Source: CBDHFN01 sp965262605 (GTDB lineage Bacteria > Pseudomonadota > Alphaproteobacteria > JASGCL01). From it: 64,000 nt of DNA. Within the stretch, counting starts at the first letter, position 1, and the number at the start of each line of letters is the position of its first letter. The stretch covers positions 62,001-126,000 of the forward strand of contig CBDHFN010000001.1 of assembly GCA_965262605.1 (NCBI GenBank), given 5' to 3'. A program made the translations under genes and the position numbers. Below are positions 42,760 to 51,607 of this stretch, one piece after another. The notes beneath the pieces were generated by a model. It did not search any database. It saw only the letters and a program-made list of their open reading frames with translations, and had not been told where the DNA came from.

Positions 42760-44808
42760 ATGAATGATTATTATTTTTTTGAAAAGTTTACGCCAGATGC
42801 ACCACAAAGAGCATTTGCCGTAATATGTGAATTTTTATCAGAAACAGAATTAGCAAAAAAATGGTTTGCAGGAAAATTAAATAAAGTCGGCTATTTTAGG
42901 TTTATACGCGCTATTAATCAGAAAATTAATGAAATAAATGCGCATAACAAAAATAAACATGATAAAAATAATATTGATAATAATGATGAATATTCGCCAT
43001 TAAATGAAATTAGTTTTTTCACGAATATAACTCCTTCTAACCCCTTAATCGGTGACTTAAATGAAATAAAAAATAATAAAAAAACTGGTTTTAAAAAAGA
43101 ACCTTATGGACATACATCCGAACAAATTGGTTCAGAAGAATATTACATTCACGGTGAATTAAAATACCAACTAATTTATGATAATTATAATAGTATTTTT
43201 TATGGTTCGGTTTATTGTGATGACGAGGTGCAAGAATTTTATTGTTTGTCAAAATTATCATTCAATGGCTGTTTCTTTTTTAATGATTTTTTATTTAACG
43301 AAATAAAAACTTATAATCCAGATACAGCAGAATATTATGAAAAATTATCAGCTGAATATATCAAATCATTAGGCACATTAGAGATTAAAAATTCAATTTT
43401 TTTCAATCGTTTTGAAATTAATAAATGTAATTTAAAATTTTTTGATTTGAATAATAATTTTTTTCACAATAAAGCTAAAATCACCAATAATATTTTCCCC
43501 TGTAATGTAATTATTGTGACGCATCCAAATGAAAAATCCCAATTTTTAAATTTCCATAGCACAAAATTTGGCGATGAAAAAAAGAAAACGCATAGCAATA
43601 TGTTTTTTAATATTGCTAATCATGTTGGTATATTCGATCATACGCAATTTAATAATGTAAATTTAGTTCATTCTGAATTTAAAAAATCTAGTTTTGAAGG
43701 CGCAAGTTTTATTAATTGCCGATTAGATTGGGTTAATTTAAGTGGTAATTTCAGTTTTGTTAATTTCACTAATTCAGAATTTAAAGGAACTAAAATTTTG
43801 CCAAATTTAGAAATTAGGTTATTAAAATCTGTTATTTTTTTAATTAATTTGCTTATTGCCTTTATTATATATAGGCTTATTTTAAATTTTTCTGAAATTG
43901 ATTTTGCAAAAAATATTGTTATATCTGTTTTGAATCTCATTACATTTACGATAATTTTATTTATTTTTATATTTAAATTTAATGAAGATATTTCCACTTA
44001 TTTTTCAAAAATTCTTAAGTTAAAATTTAAGAAATTTAAAAATCTAGATATGTTTACTGAAAAATCAAATTTTAGTAATGCCGATTTTACGGGGGTAAAT
44101 TATCACAATATTTCATTTGAAAATGCTATAATCACGAATGTTTCCATTGATTTAGAATTAGTGAAATTACAAATAAAAAATGCACCACCTGAAATTATTG
44201 ACGAAATGTTGTTGCAAAATTTTGGCGAAGTGATAAATTTTTGGGATAAAAAGGAAAAAAAGCATAATAAGAGCAAAAATATTTATATTGGATATATAAT
44301 ATGTTTAATTTTTGGTTTTGGTTCGGTATTTTGTTATTTAGATTTTGATTTGCTCCCAAATAAATTTGATGAACTTAATAAATTAATAACAAAGCTAGAA
44401 GAATTTAAAAATACTCTTAATCCTGAAACACTTAAAAATAATCCTATTCTTGAAAAACTTAAAAATTATGAAGTTAACATTTTCATTGAATTATTACCAT
44501 ATTTAGCTTCTTCAATTATTTTGGTTTCATTATTTTATTGGTTAATGGGGCATTTAATGAAAAACAAAACTGCGCAAAAACATTTGGCGGAGGATGTTGC
44601 GCAAAAGAAAATTATTTTAAAATCATTGTTAATGTTGGAACAACGCTCTTTTTTCAATGACGAGAAAATTGATAATAACAATAAAATCACGGTAAAAAAC
44701 CCTGTTTATTACGAAATATTATCAAAAGTTTTGGCGCAATCTGCTGATGGTTTAGTAAAAGAAGATGGGATTCAAGCACCATTAGAAATATTCACTAAGC
44801 TAAAATAA
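42760..44808 (+). CDS. Membrane protein with pentapeptide repeats, unknown function
   Basis: 682 residues from the ATG chosen by its AAGGTG; a GTG at 42751 is in frame. Residues 1-90 are polar and Asn-rich. Two blocks of pentapeptide repeats (FEGASFINCRLDWVNLSGNF near 312, FSNADFTGVNYHNISFENAI near 432) flank a pair of membrane helices (IFLINLLIAFIIYRLIL, VLNLITFTIILFIFIFKF). Two more helices come later (YIGYIICLIFGFGSVFCYL, LASSIILVSLFYWLMGHLM), followed by a cytoplasmic tail. I do not recognise the architecture. It stands alone with its own promoter and is far more AT- and Lys/Asn-rich than its neighbours, which suggests transfer. Some multi-helix pentapeptide proteins occur in defence islands, but nothing here proves that. 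Confidence 0.7.
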   Translation: MNDYYFFEKFTPDAPQRAFAVICEFLSETELAKKWFAGKLNKVGYFRFIRAINQKINEINAHNKNKHDKNNIDNNDEYSPLNEISFFTNITPSNPLIGDLNEIKNNKKTGFKKEPYGHTSEQIGSEEYYIHGELKYQLIYDNYNSIFYGSVYCDDEVQEFYCLSKLSFNGCFFFNDFLFNEIKTYNPDTAEYYEKLSAEYIKSLGTLEIKNSIFFNRFEINKCNLKFFDLNNNFFHNKAKITNNIFPCNVIIVTHPNEKSQFLNFHSTKFGDEKKKTHSNMFFNIANHVGIFDHTQFNNVNLVHSEFKKSSFEGASFINCRLDWVNLSGNFSFVNFTNSEFKGTKILPNLEIRLLKSVIFLINLLIAFIIYRLILNFSEIDFAKNIVISVLNLITFTIILFIFIFKFNEDISTYFSKILKLKFKKFKNLDMFTEKSNFSNADFTGVNYHNISFENAIITNVSIDLELVKLQIKNAPPEIIDEMLLQNFGEVINFWDKKEKKHNKSKNIYIGYIICLIFGFGSVFCYLDFDLLPNKFDELNKLITKLEEFKNTLNPETLKNNPILEKLKNYEVNIFIELLPYLASSIILVSLFYWLMGHLMKNKTAQKHLAEDVAQKKIILKSLLMLEQRSFFNDEKIDNNNKITVKNPVYYEILSKVLAQSADGLVKEDGIQAPLEIFTKLK

Positions 44809-44891
44809 AATTTATTACTATTTTTCATTCCTGTATTTATTTAAAAGCAAGAGCAAAAGACAAGCATTACATTAGGAAATACATAATAATT

Positions 44892-45764
44892 TTACGGATA
44901 AATTTCATTATTTAACGATAAATGCGTGGTTATGCGCTTAATTGTGTCTTGCCATGATTCGTTGGGGTGCTGGCGCATGATTACCATGGATTTATACCAC
45001 ATAGTTTTATGAAATGGCAATTCAACCTTGTCTTGCGCCCATCGCCAATCGGTGCCTTGATTGGGCAATAATAATATCGTTTGTATGCCAAGCGCCGCGG
45101 CAAGGTGAGGCACAGAAGTATCCGTGCTGATGACAATGCTTAAATTTTTTATTAAGCCCGCAGTTTCATCGTAATTATGCAAATAAGGCGCGGCATTAAA
45201 TAATTTATCTTGCCAAGATTCTGGGTAAGTTTCTAATTGTTTTTTGCCTTTTTGTAATGAAACAAAGCCAGCATCAGAAAATTTGGTAAATAAAGGCGCA
45301 AAATTCGGTAAATCTGTTGAACGGACGGCATCGCCAAGCCTTGTCGGTTCGCCTTGCCATGCTAAACCAATTTTTAATTTCGGCATTGACGCCAACCTTA
45401 ATTGCCATTTATTTAAACTTGCCTGTGAAGGGGTTAAATAAGGTTCACCATTTAATTCAAGGGTAATATTTTGCGCAATATCAAGAATATTCGCGTAAAA
45501 ATCAGTTTGCACCGTGACTGATTGCGAAAATCCAATGACTTCGTCAAATAAATTGGAATTTTTTGTTAATTCCACTAATTCATTGGGCAAGACCCCGATT
45601 AATTTTCGGCATAATTTGCGTAATTGCACGGCAATTATCATCAAATTTATATTCTCGCCAAATGCTTCCACGCCAATAATTGTAAGGGTTGAATAGGTTA
45701 TATTCTCCTTGCAATCCCATTGTCTTGTGGAAATGGGCATGGTGATGTTAAATTCCTTTACCAT
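44892..45764 (-). CDS. Glycosyltransferase family 9-like domain protein
   Basis: 290 residues from an ATG that overlaps the recX stop by one base. GLAWQGEPTRLGDAVRSTDL and GFVSLQKGKKQLE resemble the ADP-heptose-transferase-type domain found at the end of TPR-GT proteins. VISTDTSVPHLAAALGIQTI followed by DWRWAQDKVELPFH is the nucleotide-sugar site region of that group. TPR repeats are absent and the N-terminal 120 residues are poorly conserved. A role in glycosylation of surface or flagellar components is possible but unproven. Confidence 0.7.
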   Translation of the reverse strand: MVKEFNITMPISTRQWDCKENITYSTLTIIGVEAFGENINLMIIAVQLRKLCRKLIGVLPNELVELTKNSNLFDEVIGFSQSVTVQTDFYANILDIAQNITLELNGEPYLTPSQASLNKWQLRLASMPKLKIGLAWQGEPTRLGDAVRSTDLPNFAPLFTKFSDAGFVSLQKGKKQLETYPESWQDKLFNAAPYLHNYDETAGLIKNLSIVISTDTSVPHLAAALGIQTILLLPNQGTDWRWAQDKVELPFHKTMWYKSMVIMRQHPNESWQDTIKRITTHLSLNNEIYP

Positions 45765-46255
45765 CAAAATTCCGCGCCTTCATTGGCTAAATCATGGCGA
45801 ATTCGCCAAATTTTTTGGGCGATTTCATAATTAAAGCCACCCGATTGCATTTTATTGTAAAATTTTTTATCATCAAAACGCCAAATTTTATGTTTTTTGC
45901 CAAATTTTAAGGCGTTATTATATTCTTCTTCGGGATTATATTCGGTGCAATTCGGCAAAGCAAAGCCCTTTAATTGCATTTTTTCTTGAATTTTGCGAAA
46001 TGAAAGCCCCATGCGCTGATATTGATTCGTATAGGCAAGGCTTAATTTTTCATCATTAATTAATTGATTTTTTTGGCAATCTGCAAGTAATTTTTCAATT
46101 ATTTCATGATATTCATTGAAATCTAAGGCTAAATTTTGCTCAAAATGTGATTTTTGAATGAAATTTTTAATATATTGCCGTAATTTTTTTTCCGAAGGGG
46201 CATATTTGCCAATATACCAAAGGGCGCGGTTGCGAATCTTTGGCTCGCTAAGCAT
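45764..46255 (-). CDS. recX: RecX-like regulatory protein
   Basis: 163 residues. The N-terminal RNRALWYIGKYAPSEKKLRQ is the first RecX helix-repeat, and INDEKLSLAYTNQYQRMGLS followed by FRKIQEKMQLKGFALP matches the second (ND...G...I...L..KG). RecX modulates RecA filaments. RecA is not in the window. The gene begins in the stop codon of the preceding small gene and ends in the start of the glycosyltransferase-like gene, giving a tight three-gene operon. The C-terminus (EIAQKIWRIRHDLANEGAEF) is longer than in many RecX proteins. Confidence 0.7.
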   Translation of the reverse strand: MLSEPKIRNRALWYIGKYAPSEKKLRQYIKNFIQKSHFEQNLALDFNEYHEIIEKLLADCQKNQLINDEKLSLAYTNQYQRMGLSFRKIQEKMQLKGFALPNCTEYNPEEEYNNALKFGKKHKIWRFDDKKFYNKMQSGGFNYEIAQKIWRIRHDLANEGAEF

Positions 46256-46527
46256 TAGTCGGCAGCGATAGCAGATTTCACCAACCGCATGGCATAACCA
46301 TTCACCGAACGAATGGTAATTGATGTAAAGCCTTGCTGTTCTTGGGAATGCGCTTGCGCAACTTTGGCAACCATTGCGTTAATTTTTTCAGAATTATACC
46401 CATCGGCATAAGGGTCAATCTCTAAATCAGTGTAAATAACCAATAAATGCACCCACTTGGAATCGTGCCACATAAGCTCACGATCAAGTGCAATGACATT
46501 GTTTATTTGCATGTTATTTTTGTTCAT
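46255..46527 (-). CDS. Conserved-looking small protein, unknown
   Basis: 90 residues from the ATG at 46527. It contains LMWHDSKWVHLLVIYTDLEI and an amphipathic helix (KINAMVAKVAQAHSQEQQGF). No family recognised. It is the first gene of the recX operon. Its promoter (TTGACG at 46562-46557, TAGGAT at 46539-46534, 17 bases apart) puts the start site on the ATG, although the GGAT could also act as a ribosome site. Confidence 0.6.
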   Translation of the reverse strand: MNKNNMQINNVIALDRELMWHDSKWVHLLVIYTDLEIDPYADGYNSEKINAMVAKVAQAHSQEQQGFTSITIRSVNGYAMRLVKSAIAAD

Positions 46528-46533
46528 CAATTA

Positions 46534-46562
46534 ATCCTAAAATAATTCGTTAGTATCGTCAA
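46534..46562 (-). promoter_or_regulatory. Promoter of the recX operon, possibly leaderless
   Basis: TTGACG-17-TAGGAT on the minus strand, followed after six bases by the ATG at 46527. The remaining gap to tsaB (46563-46631) is AT-rich and featureless. Confidence 0.4.
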
Positions 46563-46631
46563 GTAAATAATACATGTTTTTTAGATAAAATAAATAAAAT
46601 AATTAAATTAGCATAAATTTTAATTTAAATT

Positions 46632-47234
46632 TTAACTAATTTGTGAATTTGAAATCGGTGGTGGCGGTGTAGTGGAGGGGGCTAAACCATAATCTAATGA
46701 AGGGTTTTCAATAAAAAAGGCTAAATTTTCGTCAGATAATAAAAAACCAATATCATTGATGGGATTGGCGGTAAAATGCCCGACCATATTTTCAAAAATA
46801 GCATCTTCTTTGGTTATTAGGTAATAATCTCCCAGCTTTTTGCCGTCTTTATAACGAATCGCTAAGCCCTTGGCAAGCCGCAAATCGCAAATTACCACCA
46901 TATCATGAAATTCTGCTTGATATTTCAAGGCGTAAGCTTGCGGGTGATTCATGCCGTAAAGGGGGATATTTAAGCCAAATGCTAAGCCTTGGGCAAAATT
47001 ATATCCGATTCTTAAAGCTGTAAAAGCACTTGGACCCGTCATGGTATAAATTGCCGTTAAATTGGATAATTCGCAATTGTTTTTTTGGCAAAATTGCAAA
47101 ACTGCATCACAAATTTCTTCGCTTAGCGTGCTTGCCACTAAAAAATTTTCACAAAAAATCGCATCGCCCACCCGCAACGCAAGATGATAATGATTCGGCA
47201 TTACCATTATGGCTAAATAAGCGGGCTGGTGCAT
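46632..47234 (-). CDS. tsaB: TsaB-like protein of tRNA t6A synthesis
   Basis: 200 residues. TGPSAFTALRIGYNFAQGLA (residues 66-85) aligns with the TsaB hallmark GPGSFTGLRIG...AKGLA, and LNIPLYGMNHPQAYAL with the segment after it. TsaB scaffolds TsaD in making threonylcarbamoyl-adenosine at position 37 of ANN-decoding tRNAs. The N-terminal strand is divergent (YLAIMVMPNHYHLALRVG, without the usual DTS), and the C-terminus is short with a proline run. The start lies in the stop of the dapA-like gene. Confidence 0.7.
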   Translation of the reverse strand: MHQPAYLAIMVMPNHYHLALRVGDAIFCENFLVASTLSEEICDAVLQFCQKNNCELSNLTAIYTMTGPSAFTALRIGYNFAQGLAFGLNIPLYGMNHPQAYALKYQAEFHDMVVICDLRLAKGLAIRYKDGKKLGDYYLITKEDAIFENMVGHFTANPINDIGFLLSDENLAFFIENPSLDYGLAPSTTPPPPISNSQIS

Positions 47235-48124
47235 TATAATTTTGGACGATTTTCTAAGGCTTTGGCAACGATTATTTCAATGTTTTTACGCAATTCACCG
47301 CTCAAAGCCATTCTGGGCAAGCGCACGCGATCATTGGAATTAATCACTAAGGCTTCCACTAATTTCAAATTTTGCACTAAATAACTGCTGACATCTAAAT
47401 CCAATAAGGGACGAAACCAGCGATAAATTTCAAGTGCTTTGCTTAAATTGCCGTTTTGAATATGGTTGTATATCGCCATAGTCTCCTTAGGGAAGGCGAC
47501 AACTAAGCCAGCAACCCAGCCTACCGCCCCCATTATCAAAGCCTCATAGGCGAGGTTGTCTACGCCCGTAAGCACATTATATCTTGTGCCTAAGGCATTA
47601 ATAATTTCCGTGGTGCGCCGAATTTCATCCGAAGATTCTTTAATTGCCATTATCCGATTATCCACGGCGCAATCTTGCATAATTTCAGGTGTTACATCAA
47701 CTCGGTAAGCTATTCGGTTGGAATATATCATTATTGGTAAATCTGATGCTTGCGCAATTGCCAATAAATTTGCCACTGTTTCCTTGTGATTTGTTTTATA
47801 AACCAAGCTTGGCACGACCATTAAGCCTTGCACGCCAGCTTTAGCGGCTTCCTTGGCGCGTAAGCATGCTGTCCTTGTATCAGCTTCGTTAATTGTCAAA
47901 ATAACGGGTTTTTTGCCCGCGATTTTTTGGGCGGTTTTGACGACGGCGATTCGTTCTTCTGGGCTTAACATTGGACCTTCGCCCAATGACCCGCCAATGA
48001 TTAAGCCATGCACGCCCGCATCAATTTGCAAGCCAAAGCAACGCTCCATTTCTTTGTGATCTAATTCATCTTGTTCATTAAATTTTGTTGTTACTGCGGG
48101 TAAAACCCCTTGAAATATATTCAT
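47234..48124 (-). CDS. Dihydrodipicolinate synthase/N-acetylneuraminate lyase family aldolase
   Basis: 296 residues from the ATG at 48124, preceded by AAGGAA; a longer frame upstream is antisense-like and has no ribosome site. IIGGSLGEGPMLSPEERIAV matches the GTTGE-type pyruvate loop, with SLGE instead of TTGE. MAIKESSDEIRRT carries the Schiff-base Lys and IMIYSNRIAYRVDVTPEI the Tyr. Classical DapA has YNVP where this has YSNR, so true DapA activity is less certain than class I pyruvate-aldolase membership. It follows a dapC-like gene after one base, favouring a link to lysine/diaminopimelate metabolism. Confidence 0.8.
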   Translation of the reverse strand: MNIFQGVLPAVTTKFNEQDELDHKEMERCFGLQIDAGVHGLIIGGSLGEGPMLSPEERIAVVKTAQKIAGKKPVILTINEADTRTACLRAKEAAKAGVQGLMVVPSLVYKTNHKETVANLLAIAQASDLPIMIYSNRIAYRVDVTPEIMQDCAVDNRIMAIKESSDEIRRTTEIINALGTRYNVLTGVDNLAYEALIMGAVGWVAGLVVAFPKETMAIYNHIQNGNLSKALEIYRWFRPLLDLDVSSYLVQNLKLVEALVINSNDRVRLPRMALSGELRKNIEIIVAKALENRPKL

Positions 48125-48125
48125 T

Positions 48126-49355
48126 TTAGTTCCTTTGTTGTTTAATTGTTTCGTATAAAGCTTGACAAATTTTAAGCCATTTTTCGCCCGATTGCAACAT
48201 GGCAACGCGCACAAAATCATCGCCAGCTGATAAACCAGTATCTGGATTCGCAAACGCCATATATCGCGCGGGTAAAATTTTAATGCCATAATTTTGGTAA
48301 ATAATTTGGGTGAACTTTTCACCATTAGGCACTGATATATTTAAAAATAATCCGCCATCTGGAATTCTTAACGCCTGATGATTGCCGAAAACTTGACGGG
48401 CAATATTTAGTCGTTCCAGATATTTTTGCCGATTTAATGCAACATGGGCATTATCTGCCCATAAAAGCTCAGAAACTCCGATAATGGGGGCAGGTGGTAT
48501 GCACGAAATATGCGACCTTAACTGATTTAAATTTTGAATATGGGGCGTATCGGCAATGACTATGCCCGAACGCAACCCGGGTGCACCTGACCTTTTAGAT
48601 AAACTATTTGCAACAATCAATTGATTTAAGGCATTTAATTCTTGCGCAATGGGCAAAGATAATTTAGGTTCATCGCCAAAATAAATTTCCGAATAACATT
48701 CATCGGCAACAATTAAAAAATCATATTTTTTTGCCATATTTATTAAAATTCTGTATTCTTGGGCGGGCATAATGCGACCGGTTGGGTTGTCTGGCGAACA
48801 TAAAATCACTTGGGCAACCCGTTTTAAAATTTCTTCGGGTAAATCGGCGACAACTTGGGCTAAATTCCCCTCGGCGATTAACGAATCGGTTTGCGTAAAA
48901 AATGCCGCACCCTTATAAACATGATAAAATGGATTAAGAAATATAGTTATTGGTTTGATATTGTGTGATAATTTACTTTGTTTAAGCATAACACAATATG
49001 CGCCAATTACAAATAAACCCTCTCTTGTGCCGCTTAAAGGTAAAATATTTGCTTGGGTAATAAAGCCATCATCAAGACCAAAGCGATTCGTTGCCCAATT
49101 GGCAACAATGGCGCGAAACGAATCAGACCCCGTGGGAGTTGGATATTTCGCCCATCCATCATGGGGTTTTTGCAAATAATCTGCCGCAAATTGCGGAATT
49201 GCCCCATCGGGTTCGCCTAAATGCAAATTTACTACTTCGCCAAATTGGCAATTCGGCGTGATAGTGCTTAATAATTTTGCTAATTTTGCAAATGGTCCAT
49301 CGCCCATCGCAGCAATGGTATTAACGGGGCAAGGAATGATAAAATATTGATTCAT
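48126..49355 (-). CDS. Class I/II aminotransferase, succinyldiaminopimelate aminotransferase (DapC)-like
   Basis: 409 residues. WAKYPTPTGSDSFRAIVANW, LCSPDNPTGRIM (Asn-Pro pair), LIVADECYSEIYF (PLP Asp/Tyr) and NSLSKRSGAPGLRSG (PLP Lys) are in order. The N-terminus (VVNLHLGEPDGAIPQF) and the Ser-Lys-Arg-Ser/Gly context resemble DapC, which transaminates N-succinyl-L-2-amino-6-oxopimelate in lysine synthesis. It leads the operon dapC-like, dapA-like, tsaB. It faces away from the tRNA genes. Confidence 0.83.
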   Translation of the reverse strand: MNQYFIIPCPVNTIAAMGDGPFAKLAKLLSTITPNCQFGEVVNLHLGEPDGAIPQFAADYLQKPHDGWAKYPTPTGSDSFRAIVANWATNRFGLDDGFITQANILPLSGTREGLFVIGAYCVMLKQSKLSHNIKPITIFLNPFYHVYKGAAFFTQTDSLIAEGNLAQVVADLPEEILKRVAQVILCSPDNPTGRIMPAQEYRILINMAKKYDFLIVADECYSEIYFGDEPKLSLPIAQELNALNQLIVANSLSKRSGAPGLRSGIVIADTPHIQNLNQLRSHISCIPPAPIIGVSELLWADNAHVALNRQKYLERLNIARQVFGNHQALRIPDGGLFLNISVPNGEKFTQIIYQNYGIKILPARYMAFANPDTGLSAGDDFVRVAMLQSGEKWLKICQALYETIKQQRN

Positions 49356-49466
49356 GCCACTATTTAATCATAATAAAATATTCGGTGCAATAAAAAAATG
49401 CAATATTTGAAAAAAATACCTTGAAAATTAAAATTTATGTGCTATTAAGAAGCGACTTTGAATTTT

Positions 49467-49541
49467 GTGCGTGTAGCTCAGTGGTAGAGCGACTGACTTT
49501 TAATCAGTAGGTCGGGGGTTCGATACCCCCCACGCATACCA
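49467..49541 (+). tRNA. tRNA-Lys (UUU), CCA encoded
   Basis: The seven-base acceptor GTGCGTG pairs with CACGCAT (one G-T). The D arm GCTC...GAGC, the anticodon stem ACTGA/TCAGT with loop CTTTTAA, and the T arm GGGGG/CCCCC are all complete. The anticodon is TTT. It lies 59 bases upstream of tRNA-Val. Confidence 0.95.
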
Positions 49542-49600
49542 AACCTTTATGTATTTAATTGTTTGAAATATATAAGTTAATTTTAAGAAGTTAATTTTTG

Positions 49601-49675
49601 GGGAAGTTAGCTCAGCGGTAGAGCACTGCGTCGACATCGCAGTGGCCACAGGTTCGATCCCTGTACTTCCCACCA
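49601..49675 (+). tRNA. tRNA-Val (GAC), CCA encoded, integration site of a mobile element
   Basis: Acceptor GGGAAGT pairs with ACTTCCC, T arm ACAGG with CCTGT, and anticodon stem CTGCG with CGCAG. The loop reads TCGACAT, so the anticodon is GAC and position 33 is C instead of the near-universal U. The last 12 bases are repeated at 58552-58563, marking the 3' end as the attachment site. Confidence 0.9.
49664..49675 (+). repeat. attL: 12-bp direct repeat at the tRNA-Val 3' end
   Basis: TACTTCCCACCA occurs here and at 58552-58563, bracketing 8.9 kb of mobilisation genes. Confidence 0.65.
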
Positions 49676-49769
49676 ATATACCAAAGAATAAGGGAAAGTA
49701 GAGCCTTTTGCAACTTTAAGGAAAGGCTTTACGCGCGATTTTTTCATTAAAAATTAAACGAACCATTTA

Positions 49770-49819
49770 AAAATAAAAACCCCGAAAATTGCTTTTCGAG
49801 GGGGTCTTTACATAACTTC
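49770..49819 (-). ncRNA. Predicted short leftward RNA of element 1
   Basis: On the minus strand TTGACA (49854-49849) and TAAAAC (49831-49826) are 17 bases apart. About 30 bases after the expected start a hairpin (CCCC at 49780-49783 with GGGG at 49801-49804, extended by GAAAA/TTTTC) ends in a T-rich run. No gene on this strand needs such a terminator, so a transcript of about 50 nt is the simplest reading. Confidence 0.5.
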
Positions 49820-49919
49820 AAATTTGTTTTACCCCCAAAAAATGCAAATGTCAAGCACTTTTTTTAAGTGTTGGGGATTTTTTTAAAATTTTTTAGCTTT
49901 TCCTTGCTTTGAGGAAAAC

Positions 49920-51062
49920 ATGCAACAATTTAATCACGCCGATAATTCGGTAATTGTGCCATGCAATTTTATTAAAGCATTATCATTATGTATTATAGCT
50001 AATGGGGCAAATCGCCCCGTGATGGCTAATTGCGCGATGAATGTTTTAATCATGGTTTATGATGGACAGCATAATTTAAGCTATAATGACATTATAGCGC
50101 GGGCTAAATGTTCCAAACGCACCGCGATAAACGCCGTTAAAGCTTTAATTGATAATCACCTACTAAAAGTCTATCATCAATTTAATTTATTTGGTAATCA
50201 GATTAATAATATTTACAGCTTGACCGCCAAAGCCGAGCAATTATTGGGTAAATATTATCAAGGTGAAAATACCCGCGAGGATAATTTAGGGGGGAGTGCA
50301 GAGCTTTGCACCCCTTATAAGAGTAAACTAAGTTATAATTATAAATATAATAAAACAATGGAATCCGAATCGCAAATTTTGGTTGCGGATTCTTCGGTTA
50401 ATTTTATTGATTTAGCTTTAAAAGAAAATCCCGAACTGGACAAAGCCACCAGTGAAGCAGGCGGAATTGATTTAATCATATCCGCGCTTAAAATTAAGCC
50501 CAGTGATTTAAGCCGTGCCATAATTCATGATGCCAATAAAACCTTAAATTGCTTGCTAAGCTTGTTTTATTTTAACAAATTCACGGCACGCAAGATTGAG
50601 AACCCGAGCGCATTTTTTGCTTGGCTAAGGTGGAAAGCAACGCTAATTCAAAGGCAGGAGTTTATTCATAAGGCTTGGAGTTATTATCAAAACCGCGCCG
50701 AACTAAGCCAGCTTGCTATTGACCGCGCTAAAAATGAATTAATCAAATCCACGCAACAGGCAACTCAAATTCAGGCTAATTTGATTGAAATAATACCAAA
50801 TTTATCAGAACCAGACGAACGATTGCACCGTAAGCTAAGTAATTTATGGGGTTTGACCGATTTATTTGGTGATAATTTTACAACGCGCCAATTGCTTAGA
50901 AAAATTAAATTATTAGGCATTCAAGGCGATGATTTAATTTTAAAAACCGACGATAAAAACGCCATCTTGATTTTAACTAATCAATACATAAAACCGCGAT
51001 TTATTAAGGCTTTGCAAGGCGAATTTAATAAAAATATTCGCAATTTTAAATTTAGTATTTAG
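49920..51062 (+). CDS. Winged-helix protein, probable replication initiator of element 1
   Basis: 380 residues. An N-terminal helix-turn-helix (LSYNDIIARAKCSKRTAINA followed by VKALIDNHLLKVYHQF, residues 58-95) is followed by a polar linker and by ENPSAFFAWLRWKATLIQRQ near residue 225. The same block (NPSAFFAWLRWKA) occurs in the first gene of element 2. The C-terminal 60 residues (ILKTDDKNAILILTNQYIKP) are vaguely like the DnaA N-terminal domain. The first-gene position in both elements, and an HTH with a shared unique block, suggest Rep or a control protein. The function is inferred only. GAGGAAAAC precedes the ATG. Confidence 0.55.
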   Translation: MQQFNHADNSVIVPCNFIKALSLCIIANGANRPVMANCAMNVLIMVYDGQHNLSYNDIIARAKCSKRTAINAVKALIDNHLLKVYHQFNLFGNQINNIYSLTAKAEQLLGKYYQGENTREDNLGGSAELCTPYKSKLSYNYKYNKTMESESQILVADSSVNFIDLALKENPELDKATSEAGGIDLIISALKIKPSDLSRAIIHDANKTLNCLLSLFYFNKFTARKIENPSAFFAWLRWKATLIQRQEFIHKAWSYYQNRAELSQLAIDRAKNELIKSTQQATQIQANLIEIIPNLSEPDERLHRKLSNLWGLTDLFGDNFTTRQLLRKIKLLGIQGDDLILKTDDKNAILILTNQYIKPRFIKALQGEFNKNIRNFKFSI

Positions 51063-51076
51063 TAAGGATTTAAACC

Positions 51077-51607
51077 ATGTTATCAGAAAATCAAATTATC
51101 AATGAAAAATTGATATTAGCCAAAATTTTAGAAATTATCCCCGAAATTGTCAAATCTTTTTTTAATGATAATTCCAAATACATAATTGATAGGTTGGATT
51201 TTTTAAACGAGATATATTTGGCATGGTTTGAGAATCAGCACGAAACGGACGAGGCTTTGATTAAAATCTTTCATCAAAAATCCAATAAGCTTTATAGTAT
51301 TTATTTTGGTGAATATCATAATTTTGATAGAAGCGCGGATATAAACCAAGAAATTGCCACCGAAGGAAGTAAGGAACAAGGCAATTTAAGTTTGATATTG
51401 GTTGATAATAACGACCCATTAAGCAACTTAATTAAAGCCGAAGCACGCGCGGAACAGGAAGAACCAGAAAAGCCACTTATTAATATTAGCGAGCTAATAA
51501 ATGAAGTTGAAACGCACAATTGGCAATCCAACGCGGAGAATGTTTTGGCTAAATTGACCTATTCCGAATATGTTTTAATGTTTAATAAAAAATATAGGAC
51601 TTTGTAA
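51077..51607 (+). CDS. Unrecognised acidic protein of element 1
   Basis: 176 residues, strongly acidic in the second half (KAEARAEQEEPEKPLINISE). The N-terminus is helical (IINEKLILAKILEIIPEIVK). No domain recognised. It starts 14 bases after the rep-like gene with AAGGA ahead, so both are probably made together. Confidence 0.55.
   Translation: MLSENQIINEKLILAKILEIIPEIVKSFFNDNSKYIIDRLDFLNEIYLAWFENQHETDEALIKIFHQKSNKLYSIYFGEYHNFDRSADINQEIATEGSKEQGNLSLILVDNNDPLSNLIKAEARAEQEEPEKPLINISELINEVETHNWQSNAENVLAKLTYSEYVLMFNKKYRTL

Noticed and set aside
46632..47234. RAYT/IS200-like transposase suggested by MPNHYHLAL
   Set aside because: The match is limited to one short segment; the rest follows TsaB, including GPSAFTALRIG, and the gene is locked in an operon with dapA/dapC-like genes.
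48125..48325. A longer start for the dapA-like gene
   Set aside because: The extra 67 residues run inside the dapC-like gene in another frame and lack family similarity; AAGGAA precedes the ATG at 48124.
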